Origin: Amaranthus tricolor
Taxonomy: Eukaryota; Streptophyta; Magnoliopsida; Caryophyllales; Amaranthaceae
Reading direction: 5' to 3'
DNA length: 64,000 bases
Assembly (NCBI RefSeq): GCF_026212465.1
Contig: NC_080051.1
Location: 21,574,082 to 21,638,081 of the forward strand
Shown here one piece after another: positions 10,846 to 23,657 of this stretch (positions within the stretch are counted from its first letter, which is position 1; each line of letters starts with the position of its first letter). The notes beneath the pieces were generated by a model, which saw nothing but the letters and a program-made list of their open reading frames with translations, made no database searches and had not been told where the DNA came from. The translations under genes were made by a program, and so were the position numbers.

Positions 10846-11110
10846 TAATTCATTGATGCGGGATAAATCATCCCACCTATTACATGTAAACCTTGTCAAG
10901 TTTGCATGTGGCGGTAATCAATTAGGGCAAGAACATCCTTTTTTTCAAACCTACCATAGTGCACACACTTCATAAATCATAAGCTAATGTGATATCATCT
11001 CTAAATCATATGACAATATAAAGAAAATTTCTAATGACTTATAAAGTCTGTATATTTATTTTAATTCATCGAGATGAGCTAAACCATCCCAACACATTTC
11101 AATATGGTTG
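10846..11110 (-). repeat. TRIM/LTR-like remnant, family D copy 1
   Basis: Two related blocks, 'ttaattcattgatgcgggat' near 10848 and 'ttaattcatcgagatgagct' near 11062, suggest repeated LTR ends. On the minus strand the longer block reads 'gggatggtttagctcat', then a TATA-like 'ctttataagtcatta', then 'gaagtgtgtgcac'. The same order occurs at about 27870-28005. No target-site duplication was found. Confidence 0.4.
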
Positions 11111-11322
11111 AGAATATCTCATCCAAATTCAATTTTATCATTGACTTCGTAAAGTTAAGATTTGTTTAGACCAATCATAGCATTTTCATACGTTCTTCTG
11201 AAATTTTAGAGAGTTGGAGAAAGGTGAAACCATCGGGTAATCAAATTTAAAAAGTATTAATCTACTTTTATGCCTTTTGGTGCAATGATAAGAATGCAAA
11301 TTAAAGTCTTAAATTGATAAAG

Positions 11323-11660
11323 AATGTTTGACAAATGAGTAGTTGTTAGTCTTTTTAGTCGGTTTATTTGACTAGTTGAAAGTGTAGTTTTTTAATTTCT
11401 TGGATTTTAAGCTAACTGGATAAATCAACTATTTAAGAAAATATTTGATATTATTATCAATTATGTATTGAATATTCGATGTCTATTAGAGAAAGAGTAA
11501 GCCAACATGTCAAAAAACAATGAAAAAAAGTCAACCAAGTTAGTCTTTTCACTTAGGCTTAAAAGCCAGCTTTTAAGTTGGCTGAAAATCCATCTATTAA
11601 ACACGTTTTTTTGACCTTTTGATCAAGTAAGAAGACAAACCCAAAAGTCATTTACCAAAC
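11323..11660. mobile_element. Foldback MITE, family A copy 2
   Basis: Starts gaatgtttgacaa and ends accaaacatgc. The interior matches the family at 1096-1443, with 'ggattttaagctaactgg' against the inverted 'ggcttaaaagcc'. It lies only about 65 bp from the next copy. Confidence 0.6.
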
Positions 11661-11724
11661 ATGCAAACACCAAGTCTCTTCTTTTATGGATTTGGATAAA
11701 ATGATTGTAGTGAAATGACATAGG

Positions 11725-12056
11725 GGTGTTTGACAATTGGTTGTTGGTTGTGGCTTTTTAGTTGGATTATTTGACTAACTGAAAATGTTGGCTATTTTTT
11801 TGGCTTTTAAATTAGCTGAAAAAGCTAGTTGTTTGGTGAATTTAAGTATTAATTGTTGGTTGTTTATTAGAGAAAAAGTTGATCAACAAGCCATAAGTCA
11901 ACCAAAAAAGTCAGCTGGGAGAGCTTTTTCATTTTCACTTAAAAGCTAGCTTTTCAGCTGCTTTACAAGCCATTTTTTGGCTGTTTGAACTCACCAAAAA
12001 GCCAAAAAACCAAAAGCCAACTAAAAAGCTAAACAAAAAGCTAAGAACCAAACATT
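11725..12056. mobile_element. Foldback MITE, family A copy 3
   Basis: Starts ggtgtttgacaattggttgt and ends gaaccaaacattcc. It is the best-preserved family A member, with long inverted arms rich in 'aaaagcc/ggctttt'. It has no coding content. Confidence 0.65.
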
Positions 12057-12119
12057 CCTATACTCCATACAAGTTAGGGTAGGAGTTGATGCTAAGAAAC
12101 CCCTCAAAACAACCATCAA

Positions 12120-12990
12120 TTTTAGGATAGAGGGTGGAAAATTTTGAAAAATACAAGTATGAGAAGATGTCGATAATTTCTTTTCAGCGTGGATATTTAG
12201 GCCATCGTACGAGAGACTAATAGACTATCATGAAGGAGGCACTGGGTTAGAAGGAAATCTTAGATATGGGACATGGATGAAGGCTTCCCATGGAAGATTT
12301 TAAAGGAAAAGTTAAGAACATAGAAGAGCAAAAACCAGGTGTAGGAAGAAAAGTTTTTATTATAAAGAAAGAAAAAAGTATAAAGTAGAGAAAGTGGTAA
12401 TTAGTTAAGGGTCTCTTATTGTTTAATTGTCCCTTGTTGATATTGCGATAGTCAAAATTCTAATATTACTAAGGGATAACTTTGTCCTGATTCATGTGTG
12501 TAGAGGGTAAACATATAGAGAAGGTTGGGCTCCTGAAATGGTGTGTGGGGTTAAAGCAATTGAGTTTGCTGGCGGTGTCACACTTCTCCAAAACAATTAC
12601 ATTGATGTTTCTCTTCAAAGTATGGGGATAAGTTTATTGATGTATAAGTTAAACAACCTTCAGATTAGCATTGGCGAAGGGTATTAATTGATGGTCGGAT
12701 TGTGGCAAAAACATAAAAGATGAGATTTAATTAAAAGTCTAGACTACCTGTTGGGTATGTCTTGTGTTATTGGAGGGGATTTTAGTCAAGTCTTATTTGA
12801 GAGAGAAAAAAAGGTGATTTCTCTTAGTGATTTTAACTCTATCAAAGGGTTTAGATAGACTACAGCTAGTCCGAGTTATTTTTATACATGAAGAGAGATA
12901 GGATAGGGTGATGGCAAATGAAGAAGGGCTTGATTATTTATTCCCGAGGTTTTTGTAAATTCATCAGACCTTTTTCCGCTCTTGATTTGT
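12120..12990 (+). pseudogene. Relic of an L1-type LINE (ORF1 tail and endonuclease)
   Basis: Broken reading frames carry recognisable LINE pieces in the correct order. First is a decayed knuckle region (YEKMSIISF, then GYLGHRTRD). Next comes RYGTWMKAS (the YGPWLRAS-type end of plant LINE ORF1). Then there is an endonuclease/exonuclease-phosphatase stretch, SCVIGGDFSQVLFEREKKG, comparable to the CIGDFNE...EKxG motif, and finally LDRVMANEEGLDYLFP, comparable to the LDRxLANxEW motif. Stops and frameshifts separate the pieces and no reverse transcriptase is present. The relic ends just before a solo LTR. Confidence 0.6.
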
Positions 12991-13053
12991 ATTCATTTTA
13001 TCAGACATATTTTATCCTTTTATTGATGAAAGACTATTTAGTTTGAAGCAAAA

Positions 13054-13642
13054 TGAAGTTGTAATCAAAATTGGGGAGTTAAACCCCTATTACCCTAAGA
13101 TCAAAGTTCTAAGCCCTAAGAATCGGTTTGCACAAACAACACCCAAAACAAAATTTAATGCAACACAATCAAGAATCCTAATATAAGCAATGAAAGAGCA
13201 AACAAACCAAACACAAGAGCCTAGATGTCTTTATTACCTTCAAGAACCTCAAATGGAGTTACAATGGATGATGATCACATATGAGAGAAATAGAGAACAA
13301 GGAAAGAAATATAGAATTATGTAATCTAGAGAAGGTTAGAAAGCATTAGTCACTAATCTATGTAATTAGGTCTATTTATAATACATAGGTCTTAATTACT
13401 TACAAACAAGAGCCTAAGATAGAAAAACCGAGAAGAAAAGAACAAATAAACATTCCAGCGCCATAGCCGAGTTCGCTTTCCTTGGCCAGGGAAAAAATAG
13501 ACTTGGCTTTTCTTACTGCCTGAAAACCGCTTTTGTCTTTTCAAGTCTTTTCACCTTTATTCAATTTGCATCTTTAAACCTCCTCTTTACCTCTATATAT
13601 TTACTATAGATTAAGAATAAAAGTCAACTATCAATCCCAACA
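13054..13642 (-). mobile_element. Probable solo LTR, antisense, about 190 bp upstream of coatomer zeta
   Basis: On the minus strand it opens TGTTGGGATTGATAG and ends TTGTAATCAAAATT...ACTTCA. It carries a TATA-like box, tattataaatag, near 13370-13385 and 'gtaataaagac' further on, as expected for U3-R-U5. The flanks share AAAA; CAAAA fits if the end is taken two bases in (13640). No internal domain or second LTR is visible, so a solo LTR is the simplest reading. Confidence 0.5.
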
Positions 13643-13830
13643 AAAACTTACAAAATACCATCAACAAAATTAGACGAGACAAATATAGTGCCCTTGGCCA
13701 CATTCGAGTTACAAAATATCATTAAATTAAACTAAGGAAAAAAAAAAAAAAACTGAACAAAAAGCTCTTATTAAGAGTTAACCTCGCCCCGACAACCGAC
13801 TTCCTGTACAGATCTCCGATTCCATCAACA

Positions 13831-16800
13831 ATGGCGTCTTTATCTGCTTATCGGGTAATTACACTCATTTGATCCTGCACCTTTTATTATTCGTCCTAAT
13901 TTCTTACGCAATTACATCTGAATTTGCTCTAATTGTCCACTTAACAAAACAAAGAGCATCCAATTTAATCACATTTCTTCTTTAGTAAATCAAATCCTGA
14001 ACTCGATCTGTTTTCACATTACAAAATTTTCTCCTATTTTTTGTCATTTACTATGTGAGATTAGACAATTTAAATCAAATCAATGAAATATGCATGCGTT
14101 GTGTACTTGTGTTGCTGAAATTCTGTATACACTTCAAATTTTATATACATTGTTATACGTTTGGCTTGGTTGAGTAATTTGTGATTGATGGCCCCAAATT
14201 ATCGATTATGGTTCGGTTGTTGTTTAGGATTCCTGTTCATTAGTGAAGAACATACTGTTGCTTGATTCGGAAGGGAAGAGAGTAGCCGTCAAGTATTATA
14301 CGGATGATTGGCCTACCAATGCGGCAAAATTAGCGTATGAGAAATCTGTGTTCACTAAAACTCAGAAGACTAATGCTAGGACTGAAGGTAACTTATGATT
14401 TGAGGTTTTGTTGCATTTGTGATGGTTTTTGTTTCCATCTTTGAACGATCTGAGTCTTTCATTTTATAGTTCATGTTGCTGAGTTTGTTTCGATGATGCT
14501 TATTTTGTGGCTGTATGATTATGTTGGTAGGTAGCTATATGTGATTCACACTTTGGTTTAAATAGTTTGTGGAAATTTTGATTGTATCAATCATGATAAT
14601 TGTTGGTGCAAATGTCAAATCAACCATTTATGGAGGTGATTGTGATCACGTTATAGCTCATTCCATGGCATACATCAATGAGGGATGTGATGGGGATGCA
14701 AAGAAATCGATTGGGCTTGGTATTGGAGCTTCAAAGGAAGAAAAAAGGGCCATGATGCAGGTTGCTTGTTCGATCACTTATAGTGCTTGTTCAAGCACCT
14801 ACTGGCACAATGTTATTGCGTTGTTTTTTGACCCCTGCGAGTTATGGGACACATCATCTCCTTTTGGGATGATTCTTTTGTTGATTTGGTAGGCTACATA
14901 AGGAGCTAAAAATAATTATTAGAGTGAGTGTAAAGCCATCAAGTGAGTGCAAACAAGTGATTGAGTTGCTAAACTCTAGAGAGACTTGTTCTTGTATTCA
15001 TTGACAGTCTCTATTGTTGGAGGTTGTAAGCTCGAGTGAGTGTCCTTGAAATGGTGAAAGATTTCATTAATGTATTGTTGAATTTTTAATGAAATATAAT
15101 CGAAATATAATCACTTTGAAGGGGGAGGTATTTAAAACACCATTAAACTTGTACTGTGTGCTTTGTTTTGACGAAGTTTCAATCTTTTGTAGTTGCTTGT
15201 TCATACTATGTTTTTCTATCTTCTATATATTTTATTGCCATTGTTGGATCCTTGTACCCAGTGTCGGATCCTGGTTTCAGAGTTTCATGGGGCACCAACA
15301 AATGGCCGGAATTTTATGAAAATTTTTCGTCAACTGTAGCAAAGTTTCGTTTGTAATCAAAGGCTTTTTTTACCCCACAATTCAAAAATCAAAACTTTAA
15401 CGTGCAAGGGACAAATCAACAATGGCTTGATTTTTAAGATTCAATTTTAATGAAATTGTACCAATATCCTAGGCTATTTTCACATTCACAATCATAACAA
15501 CTGCTCATGTTAGTGATTCCATTGAAGATAACATTCCCTCCTTACGATAAAAACCCCTTTAACAACTCAAGTAATTTGCCAATTAAACATGTTCTTATTA
15601 CATCCTCGTCAGATCAAGTGCAAAACCTAGGAAACCTAGACTATAATTCATTACCAAAAGGAAAGTAAGTCTACGAAAAAACACTTACTTAAAACAAGTT
15701 TGTTTGTATCTAACATTTTAATATCTCAACTAGTATATTTTTTCATACTTAAACGAGTTTTAATATAATTTTTCTTGCTTCAACATAGTTCAAACCCTTT
15801 GATGTTAATGCATATGAGCTTAGTTCAAACCCTTTGATGTTTTGGCGGCTTTGGGTCTTATTTTTTTAGACCCTTTGGATCCGAGTTGGATCTGGATCCA
15901 TATATAATTGACGGATCTGAGTCTGGGTCTATAAAAATTCTACACCCGGAACCGTGGATCCTTAAGACCCGTTTTTGGGAATTTTTTATTGAAGTATTGT
16001 AATTACAAGACAGAATTGTTTACTAGACTGACTGTTGGAATGTACTGAAAATTATTTTGGTATTGAGTACTAGTTTAAGCTCTTTTCACCATTAATGAGT
16101 GGATTGTTTTGGAGTTGTGGGTTGAATGATTTCTCAATTTGTTGGGTATTATTAAAAAATTATAGGAATATTTTAGAGTTCAGAGTTTTGCTTATGAGCT
16201 GGGAGTATGTATGAGCTAGCTCTGCTGCTTTACGTTTACTTTCATATGAGCTCTTGAATAACTCTATCAATATGTCAATGCGAAATAAAATTCAATCAAA
16301 CAGTGAAAATACGTTTGACCCATTTTAGACTCGGACCCAATCCTCGATCTGTAGGGTCCGCGGATACGGATCTAGGTTTCGAAAATTTAGACCCGCAGAT
16401 CTGGATTTGGGTCCTCCCTATGAAAACGGATATGGATCTAGGTCCATCTGGACCCGGTCTAGATCCGATCCGTTGCAATCTCTAATTGACCCTAATATTG
16501 GGTTATGCGGTACTACAATTTCATGAGTGAACAACATACTTATAAAACTTCTCCATATATATGTCTTGTTGTCTCATCTAGGACTAGTGTAAAAGATTCT
16601 TGATGTAGACCTCTCTTGATTGGAAAATCTTTGGTCGCTTTTCCATATGTCATATTGGTTTGTACTTTCTCTTACAAAATATTAATACACTTACGAGATA
16701 TACCCTTTTTCCATAGCTCATTGAAGTACTTTTTTTAATACTTTCTAATATGCATTCTCTACGTTCAATAAAGATATGCAAATCCTTAGTACGTTTTTTA

Positions 16801-17471
16801 ATGCCGTGTTGTCATGGCGTAAACAAATATTGATTTTACAATATTTTTGCATCTTTTCATACAGTGTTCCATAACCCTCTCTCATGACTTAATTGTGTGA
16901 TTCATAAGCTTAATACCCAATTAGTTAGAACATAGAAGCACGGAACGCGACTTGAATCGCCTGTGGTTAATCCAGTTTCCGGTGACCTTTTAGAAGTTAG
17001 CATCAGTACTTGCTCTCCTGGAAAAAACCATAAAAGATGAAAAAAAAAATACTAGATAAAAAAAAATCGCAAATGGTGGCGTTCTGTTTTACCTAGGACA
17101 AAAATGGAGGAAGAAAAGAGAACGAGAAAGCAAAAAAGGAAGCATACCTGGTTTTTGAAACACCATTTCATTGTTCAAGCTTTTACAGAAACAATAAAAC
17201 TAAAGAGGGGAAAGGGAAAGTAAAATAAGAGAGAAAGGAAAAGGAACAGTTGTGCAATGAATACTAATGTTTTAATGTACTACCAATAACATTTTCTCCA
17301 TCAGAAAAAGTAACATTTACTCCATATTTTTCTTATTTTACTCTTTTTTTGGTACTCCGTAAATCGAAATGAGTACTAGTAAATGTGAGTCTTTTTATTG
17401 TTTATTTTTAAATATCGTTTTTTATTTAAGTATGGGGTGTCTATTGTAATTTTAATTTAATTTTTAATTGA

Positions 17472-17560
<89 letters not shown>

Positions 17561-20500
17561 CTTTTGTTTTTCTTAGTTTAGGCTTAACATTACTTGATAA
17601 ATAAAAAAATATCTTTAATTTAATATCAAACTTCGTTTCCTACGTGTCCGAAACTCTAATTAACATTTCTCGTTTCCATTTTCGTTTCTTGTATCGGATT
17701 GATTTTCGTTTCGTTAACATTAGCTAGTATAATTTTGTGCATTCTTATTGTTTTTGTAGATAGATACTATTGTGTTATTCTGTATTTATCTTTTGGCGTC
17801 TTATTTGTTCTCCATATCATTTTGTTTTGGAGTTTAGTTAACACTTGGAGGATGAAAATAGAACAGGAAGGAAATATAACATTGAAATTATACTAGTGAT
17901 TGAGATGAAAGAAGGAAGGAATCGGATTAAGGAAGTAGATTGAGGAGGGGAAACAAGAATAAAGACGATTTGGTCTTGCCACTTCAACTTATGGCTTATT
18001 GATAATCGATAAAGTCGGAGGTATTGTCAACGGGAAGATTAATGAAAAAGTTAATGGAGCTGTGCAAGCTTGAAGTGCAAGTTTGAAATTTGTTAGAAAC
18101 CACTATGGGTGTGTTTATTTAAGTGTTTGATTTATGTGATCCAAAAAAAGGGGGTGAGTAGGTCACTCTAAAGACTCCATAGTCCATAATGATATATGAG
18201 TTTGTGCTTTGTCAAAACTTTTTCAGTTTGAAGAAACTCTAGTGTAGCCAAATAGAATTAAGTGGGTTAATGAAGTTTTTGTTAACATTAATGTTTTTAG
18301 AGCTGATTTTTCTCATTTTCCAACTTTTTGATATTCAGAATTTATGGAACAAAAAAAAGGCCGATTCTATTACTGTTACTTTTTTCTTAAACGATTTCTG
18401 AAAATGGAAATGGTGCTGAGTGCCTATGTATACTTGACCATTAGTTACACGGAATCAAGACTGACTTAAAATTGGTTAATCACGTTTCGGACCTCAGTTT
18501 GATGTCTCTTTTCTGAAAATGTTTAACCCACCTTGTTAAGTTATTTCCATGGTTTGTTTGATGTTCAACATTTGGAGAGTTGTAGGGCCGTCATATTTGC
18601 ATCATGTCTTGAAATATACCTGTTACTGAAGTTATTAGGTGAAAAATGGGTAAGATGATAACCAATTTAATGGAATATAGACATGTACATCACCTATGCT
18701 TTGCCTATGCTTATTGAATATGTACGAACTTAGGATCTGTACCAAAATACTTATGTCTTTTGGCAGTTGCTTGGTAATTGGTAAACCTTCTTGAATTACA
18801 TGATTGAGCCTCTTCTGTCTTCGATGTTGTATTGTACAATTAACATCTAAACACATTTCAATTTATGCTGTAATTTGTATGAAATACTTTGATGGTTATC
18901 TGAGATTTCTCAACATCCCTATATTTTGTTCTTCGCTTGTCCAAAAATGACTTCCATGTGTTACTTCTCTTAAATTTTTAAATGTGTAATTAATATTGCA
19001 AGAAATAACTATAGGGTTGTGTTTGGGAACAAGTATATTATTTTAAATTGTAAATTTCAATCATGAAATTATAATTATAAATGAAGAAATTTTAAGATGA
19101 CAAGGTTTGGAAAGTCATTCTTATATTCTCAACTTGGACTTCTTTTAAAGCAATGGTGGAATTGACTCAAACCCAAATCTATTTTTTTTTTATTTGCCAA
19201 ACACTGAATTTGTTCCATTTTTCCAAATGAAATCATCATTTCCAAACATAGCATAAAGTATTTAAGGAATAAGGAAACCAAAGAGGGTTATTGTGTATCT
19301 TTTGATTGGAACTTTTGCAGTCATGTAACTCATGATGCATTATTGTGTGCACATATGGACACTGATGTATCATTATTATGCAGCTGAGATAACCATGTTT
19401 GACAACAACATTGTCATTTATAAGTTTGTCCAAGACCTTCACTTCTTTGTAACTGGAGGGGATGATGAAAATGAACTCATTTTGGATGCTGTTCTACAGG
19501 GTTTCTTTGATGCTGTTACTCTTTTACTAAGGTAGCTTTTTATGAGTTATGAGTCTTTAATATACCTTATAGTTAATTTGAGTAGTTTTGGCTTATGCTG
19601 TTTTTGGCCACTCATACTTGTTTTGTGTGTAGGAACAAGGTTGACAAAAGTGAAGCTCTTGAGAACTTGGATCTCATACTTCTGTGCCTTGATGAGATAG
19701 TTGATAGAGGGTAATATAATGTTCTTAACACTCGAAATTTGCGTGTTACTTCTAAGTTTCCACTCCCTCAAATCATCGTTTTTTGTTCTACATGCAGAAG
19801 TCTTTCTGTTTGCACCATAATGTCACTTTCTTTGACATGAACACAGAAAATGTAAAGATAGAACAAGCATTTGAGAGGCTTGTTACTCTCTCGGGATTGA
19901 GTATGAACTCACCAATGTGTTTACAAAATATTCTGATGTCTATCCTCTTTCCCCTCATCCTGTTTTATACTATCATATACTCTATAACTAATAATAGTTA
20001 AATACCCATAATACCCTCATATCCCATGTATGACATATTCTAGTCATTATTTTATGATCAAGATAGCAATGAACAACCCTGCTTTAATTTGTCCATTTTG
20101 TATGCTACTATAGTCTTGGTGTAGGGCATGCTTTTGTCATTTGATGTGGCTTACCCTTGATTCCCTAATTGGCTCTTCCTTCAAGTGCTAGAATTTGAAG
20201 GCTTTTAACTTACCTATATATTCGTACTTCCTCAAGAATAATGCTAGAAATTGGATATCAAACCTCTAAATGGTTAGCACGTACAATGTTTATAACTACT
20301 TCATCGTGAAAGTTCTTGGAATGAGCTGCAAAGCTGTAAATTACTTTTCTTAACCGATTTGGAATGGTATGATCATTAGGGCTCTGGCAGTCTGGCTCAT
20401 TCTTTCATTTCAATTGCAGGATGATTCTTGAGACAGATGGTAATGTCATTGCTTCAAAAGTTGCAACCAGTAGCGTTGATCCTGCTGCACCCTTATCGGA

Positions 20501-20852
20501 ACAGGTGATCTTTGATTGTTTTTTTTTTTGCAATGTTCTTTTCCTATTTTACGCGAGTTATCATATACTTCATGTAGCTGACTCCAATCTTTTGGGATTA
20601 AGGCTCTAGCATTGTTGTATATACGCGTGTTGTCATTTCCCATTTGCTGTTTACCATCTTAAATCTGTGCTTCTGCTCTAATTTTGATTAATAAAACTTT
20701 TGCCTCTTTAAATGTAAAATAAATCAGTCACTTATCGTCAATTATGTGTGTACATACATCGACACTGACCTACTATATTATTGTGTCTACAGACCATATC
20801 CCAGGCGTTGGCTTTGGCTCGCGAGCACTTAACCAGATCTCTTTTGAGCTAA
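13831..20852 (+). CDS. Coatomer subunit zeta (COPI coat small chain)
   Basis: Six coding exons: 13831-13854, 14228-14387, 19384-19531, 19633-19710, 20420-20504 and 20793-20852, all GT-AG, give 184 residues, close to the usual 177-181 of plant zeta-COP. The fold is the adaptin small-chain (longin-like) domain: [21 protein letters not shown] at the N-terminus (residues 11-31), [16 protein letters not shown] in the middle, and [15 protein letters not shown] and [11 protein letters not shown] before the variable C-terminal tail. Zeta-COP pairs with gamma-COP in the coatomer that buds Golgi-to-ER vesicles. The start ATG directly precedes SLSAYR and a GT donor. Intron 2 is unusually long (14388-19383, 5.0 kb) and holds hAT relics and a TA microsatellite. 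It should be constitutively expressed, but no specific control element was identified. Confidence 0.95.
15860..16490. mobile_element. hAT-like relic with GGATC/GGGTC subterminal repeats
   Basis: Both flanks of this interval are packed with ggatccg/gacccgg motifs (15880-15980 and 16320-16480), and the right end ccgttgcaatctcta matches a hAT-style TAGAGATTGCAACGG terminus when inverted. The left terminus and a target duplication could not be fixed. Confidence 0.4.
17475..17558. repeat. (TA)n microsatellite, about 84 bp
   Basis: Uninterrupted alternating TA in coatomer zeta intron 2. It is likely highly variable in length. Confidence 0.95.
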
Positions 20853-21269
20853 TCTGTTCCAGTGAACAAATTGTCAGCCATCTTGCGCTATTCTTGATTC
20901 TTCACCTGTCTCCTGCTTGATGATACAATTGTCGTAGTGTACTTTTGTGGCTGAGTTTTAGATTTCCTTTGTCAGAATAGCTTTCTGCACTATTGTAAAA
21001 GAAGAGATTATGTTTTTCCCCTTAGTTAAATGCCTGAGACCATCAATTGGTAGCGATAAATACTGTGTATAACTCGTTAAATATACATCACCGCAATAGC
21101 GATTTCTCGTTTCCCTGACCTTACAAACTTCTTATATGGAGTGTTTGTGCCTAAAAGGACTAAGGAGTGTTTTTGTAGTTTATATTTGCCCAAGCATCGT
21201 TGAAGTTTCTCCAATTTCTAAGGTGCGACTATGGTTTAGCCATATTTCAAGCATATATGGAGCAATGAT
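20853..21269. other. 3' region of coatomer zeta
   Basis: No gene. It probably contains the 3' untranslated region. The stretch ends exactly at the target duplication of the downstream MULE. Nothing else was recognised. Confidence 0.5.
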
Positions 21270-21975
21270 TAAAAGATAGAATTTTTGAAATAGATAAGAG
21301 AAATAATTATAAAAAAAAAAAAAAAAAAAGCATACATTAAGCTATGTTTCAACTTATTTCAAAAAAATAAGCGTAAAATTCCCAAACCTGAGGGTCGGAT
21401 TATGCTCGCAGTTACTAACTGCGAACAAGTGTTTTACTCAACAAAAGGCCAAGGCTAAGTTCGCAGTTAGTAACTAGTTTATATGGCAATGTTATATAAT
21501 TCTCAAATATATGTTATTGATATTGTTATAATTGTTTAAATGACAATGTTATATAGTTCTCAAATAACATTGTTGTTATAATTGTTTAAATTACATTCTT
21601 ATAATTATCATATAATTCTCAAATATATGTTATTATTATTGTTAGGGTTTTAACATATACTTTATATGTTATTGTCTAAATGACATTATTATAATTGTTA
21701 TATAATTCTCCAATATATTTCTCAAAGATTGTATTGGCGTGAAGTTGATGATGATGTTGCTTTTATTTGTATTCATGTAGAAATGACATCATTTCGTGTT
21801 ACTATAGTATGTTTTTAGAATGGTTCTATTCGAGAAAGTAGTGGTGTGTTGGGGGTAGACGTGGGTTGTTTGCATGCAACTCGAATATGGATTCAAATGA
21901 GTTTAAACGTTTTATATGTTCTAACATTAGATTGGATTCCACTAGAAGTACCGTAAATATAAGTTTAAATATGAC

Positions 21976-22860
21976 ATGAGTGGAAAATTGTTAGCCTTTT
22001 CGGTTGAGGATGATGATGCTATAGATGCTATGTGGGAACATTCAAAGTCCAGCCAAATACCCTCTTTGGAGTTATACGTAGAAGAAGTACCCTTAGGGAA
22101 TGTAGTTGCTTCTAATCCTTCTCCTACGCCTATGCCTATATCAACTCTAGAAACTCAAAATCCTTTTGTTCCTTTCCGATCTTATACTCCTTCCCAACCC
22201 TCTCCGAAACAAGTTTCAAGTGATGCAGTGGTTAACTTAAGAGAAAATGATAAGATGGGACCTTGGGATGATGGTAATAAGAGTAATGAACTCGTTGACG
22301 ATCCTTCTGAGGATGATGTAGATGTTGATGAGGATGCACTAGCAAATGACATGACCCTAGGCAACATTCCTACAATCGTTGCTCCTACACCCTATGCCCT
22401 ATGTCCACCTCTAGATGAGTATAAGGAGGACTCTTGGAGGACTTGGGCTTGTGATACTACTTACACCGAAGAAGGGGAGTTGGAGAAGGGTATGATGTTC
22501 GATAGTAAGGATGCTTTGTTGGAAGCTATAAGAGTGTATCATATTCGTAGAAATGTGGAGTATAGAACGGAGACTTCAAACCAAATCGTCCTTACCTTGA
22601 AGTGTAAGCGGGGTTGTCCGTGGAGACTTAGGGCTACGCTCGATTCATATTCATCTTCATGGCGTATTGTTACGTACAATGGTAAGCATGGGTCTTGTAT
22701 TTTGGTTAGTGACACTGTCTCGGCTAGACACATTCACTTGACATCTTCTGTCATTAATAATGTCATTATAAACTGTGTTGCTAAAGACCCATCCATTAAA
22801 GTCTTTGTTGTACGGCAGATGGTTAAAGATCGTTTTGGTATAGAAGTGAATTATAAGTGA
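21976..22860 (+). pseudogene. MULE transposase N-terminal part (MuDR DNA-binding domain), truncated
   Basis: A 294-residue open frame. Residues 9-30 (FSVEDDDAIDAMWE...) and the acidic middle region match plant MURA N-termini. Residues about 165-250, with MMFDSKDALLEAIRVYHI, then LKCKRGCPWRLRA and WRIVTYNGKH, form the MuDR/FAR1-like DNA-binding domain (zinc-coordinating C and H residues visible). The frame stops with a TGA at 22858, in the middle of the conserved NYK(x)AWCAKQQAL phrase, which continues downstream. Upstream of 21976 the homology also extends in other frames. This is therefore an internal piece of a decayed gene. Confidence 0.8.
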
Positions 22861-23225
22861 GCGTGGTGTGCTAAGCAACAAGCCTTGTTGTCCATATATG
22901 GAACTTGGGAACTTGGGAAGGTTCTTACTCTCTCCTTCCACGTTTTTTAAAAGCTTTGCAACATTCTAACCTGGGCCTAGTAGTTGAGTGATTTTTTAAG
23001 GAAGACAATGACACGAGTGTATATGTGCGACCTAATATTAGAACCTTTCAACGTATCTTTTGGGCTTTTAAACCTTGCATTGAGGGATTCAATCATTGTA
23101 AACCTCTTGTCACCATTGACGACACACACTTGTATGGTAAGTATCGTCATACCTTATATTGACTACCATTGCGCAAGATGGTGATAAGGGAATCTTTCCA
23201 TTAGCGTTTGCCTTGGTTGAGAAGG
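22861..23225 (+). pseudogene. MULE transposase remnant (start of catalytic domain)
   Basis: Frameshifted continuation of the transposase. AWCAKQQALLSIYGTWE follows the stop directly. Further on, FWAFKPCIEGFNHCKPLVTI and DDTHLYGKYRHT (the first catalytic Asp region, TIDxTHLYGKY) and DGDKGIFPLAFALVE are readable in shifting frames. The rest of the catalytic domain is absent; the sequence then passes into the antisense GRF ORF. The protein cannot be functional. Confidence 0.7.
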
Positions 23226-23363
23226 AGTGTATAGGAGTATAGTAAGTATCGTCACACCAAAACCAATGTCAAAATTAGGGAGAATGATGCCGAAATTTTA
23301 ACATAATTTCATTAATAACGATTACAAATACATAGCTCATTCATGAAATACAACCATTATAAC

Positions 23364-23657
23364 CTAAGATTGCTTCTTAAACTTTTTCAATATCCTCTCG
23401 GTTTCTTCACTCCTACGCGCCTTTTCAATTGCTTCTCTTCTCAAGTTATCTTTCTCTTTTCTAAGCTCCTCATTCTCTTTATCGAGCTTAATAATGATTT
23501 TTTTTTCATTCTGTGCCCTCTGGATCAACCTACCAAAAGAAGGTGCATCCTAATCCTTCATCTTGAAAAAGTGGACAAGCAACATATTGACGACCAGGAT
23601 CAAAATCGCTCCAATCCCGATCATATTCAACTTTATGACCACAATCACAATGCTCTT
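23364..23657 (-). pseudogene. GRF-type zinc finger plus coiled-coil ORF inside the MULE
   Basis: Read on the minus strand from a splice-acceptor-like tttatag at 23658, the frame opens EEHCDCG and continues with DPGRQYVACPLF, then GCTFFW, the order of a GRF zinc finger (CxCG, GRxFxxC, CxFFxW) seen in plant proteins like At4g04775. A TAG (23530-23532) falls just after FFW, followed by VDPEG and a frame change. The next 50 residues (KLDKENEELRKEKDN, then RREAIEKARRS) form a charged coiled coil ending KKFKKQS and a stop at 23364. A possible 5' exon lies near 23805-23855. It is probably an extra MULE ORF or a captured gene fragment, and is now inactive. Confidence 0.55.

Larger units (their letters stand above)
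14388..19383 (+). other. Contents of the 5-kb intron 2 of coatomer zeta
   Basis: No gene could be supported inside this intron. It contains a CGGAT-rich relic (about 15860-16490), an 84-bp TA microsatellite and a patch at 15258-15360 (gtgtcggatcctgg, then ggggcacc) resembling a common plant MITE end. An open frame at 14569-14892 (107 residues) has no recognisable domain, contains no tryptophan-rich or cysteine motif of a known family, and is probably chance. Confidence 0.5.

Noticed and set aside
14569..14892. 107-residue open frame in coatomer zeta intron 2
   Set aside because: No recognisable domain, lies wholly within an intron, and no splice or start context suggests expression.
22539..22941. 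Minus-strand frames opposite the MULE transposase
   Set aside because: Antisense shadows with no domain of their own.
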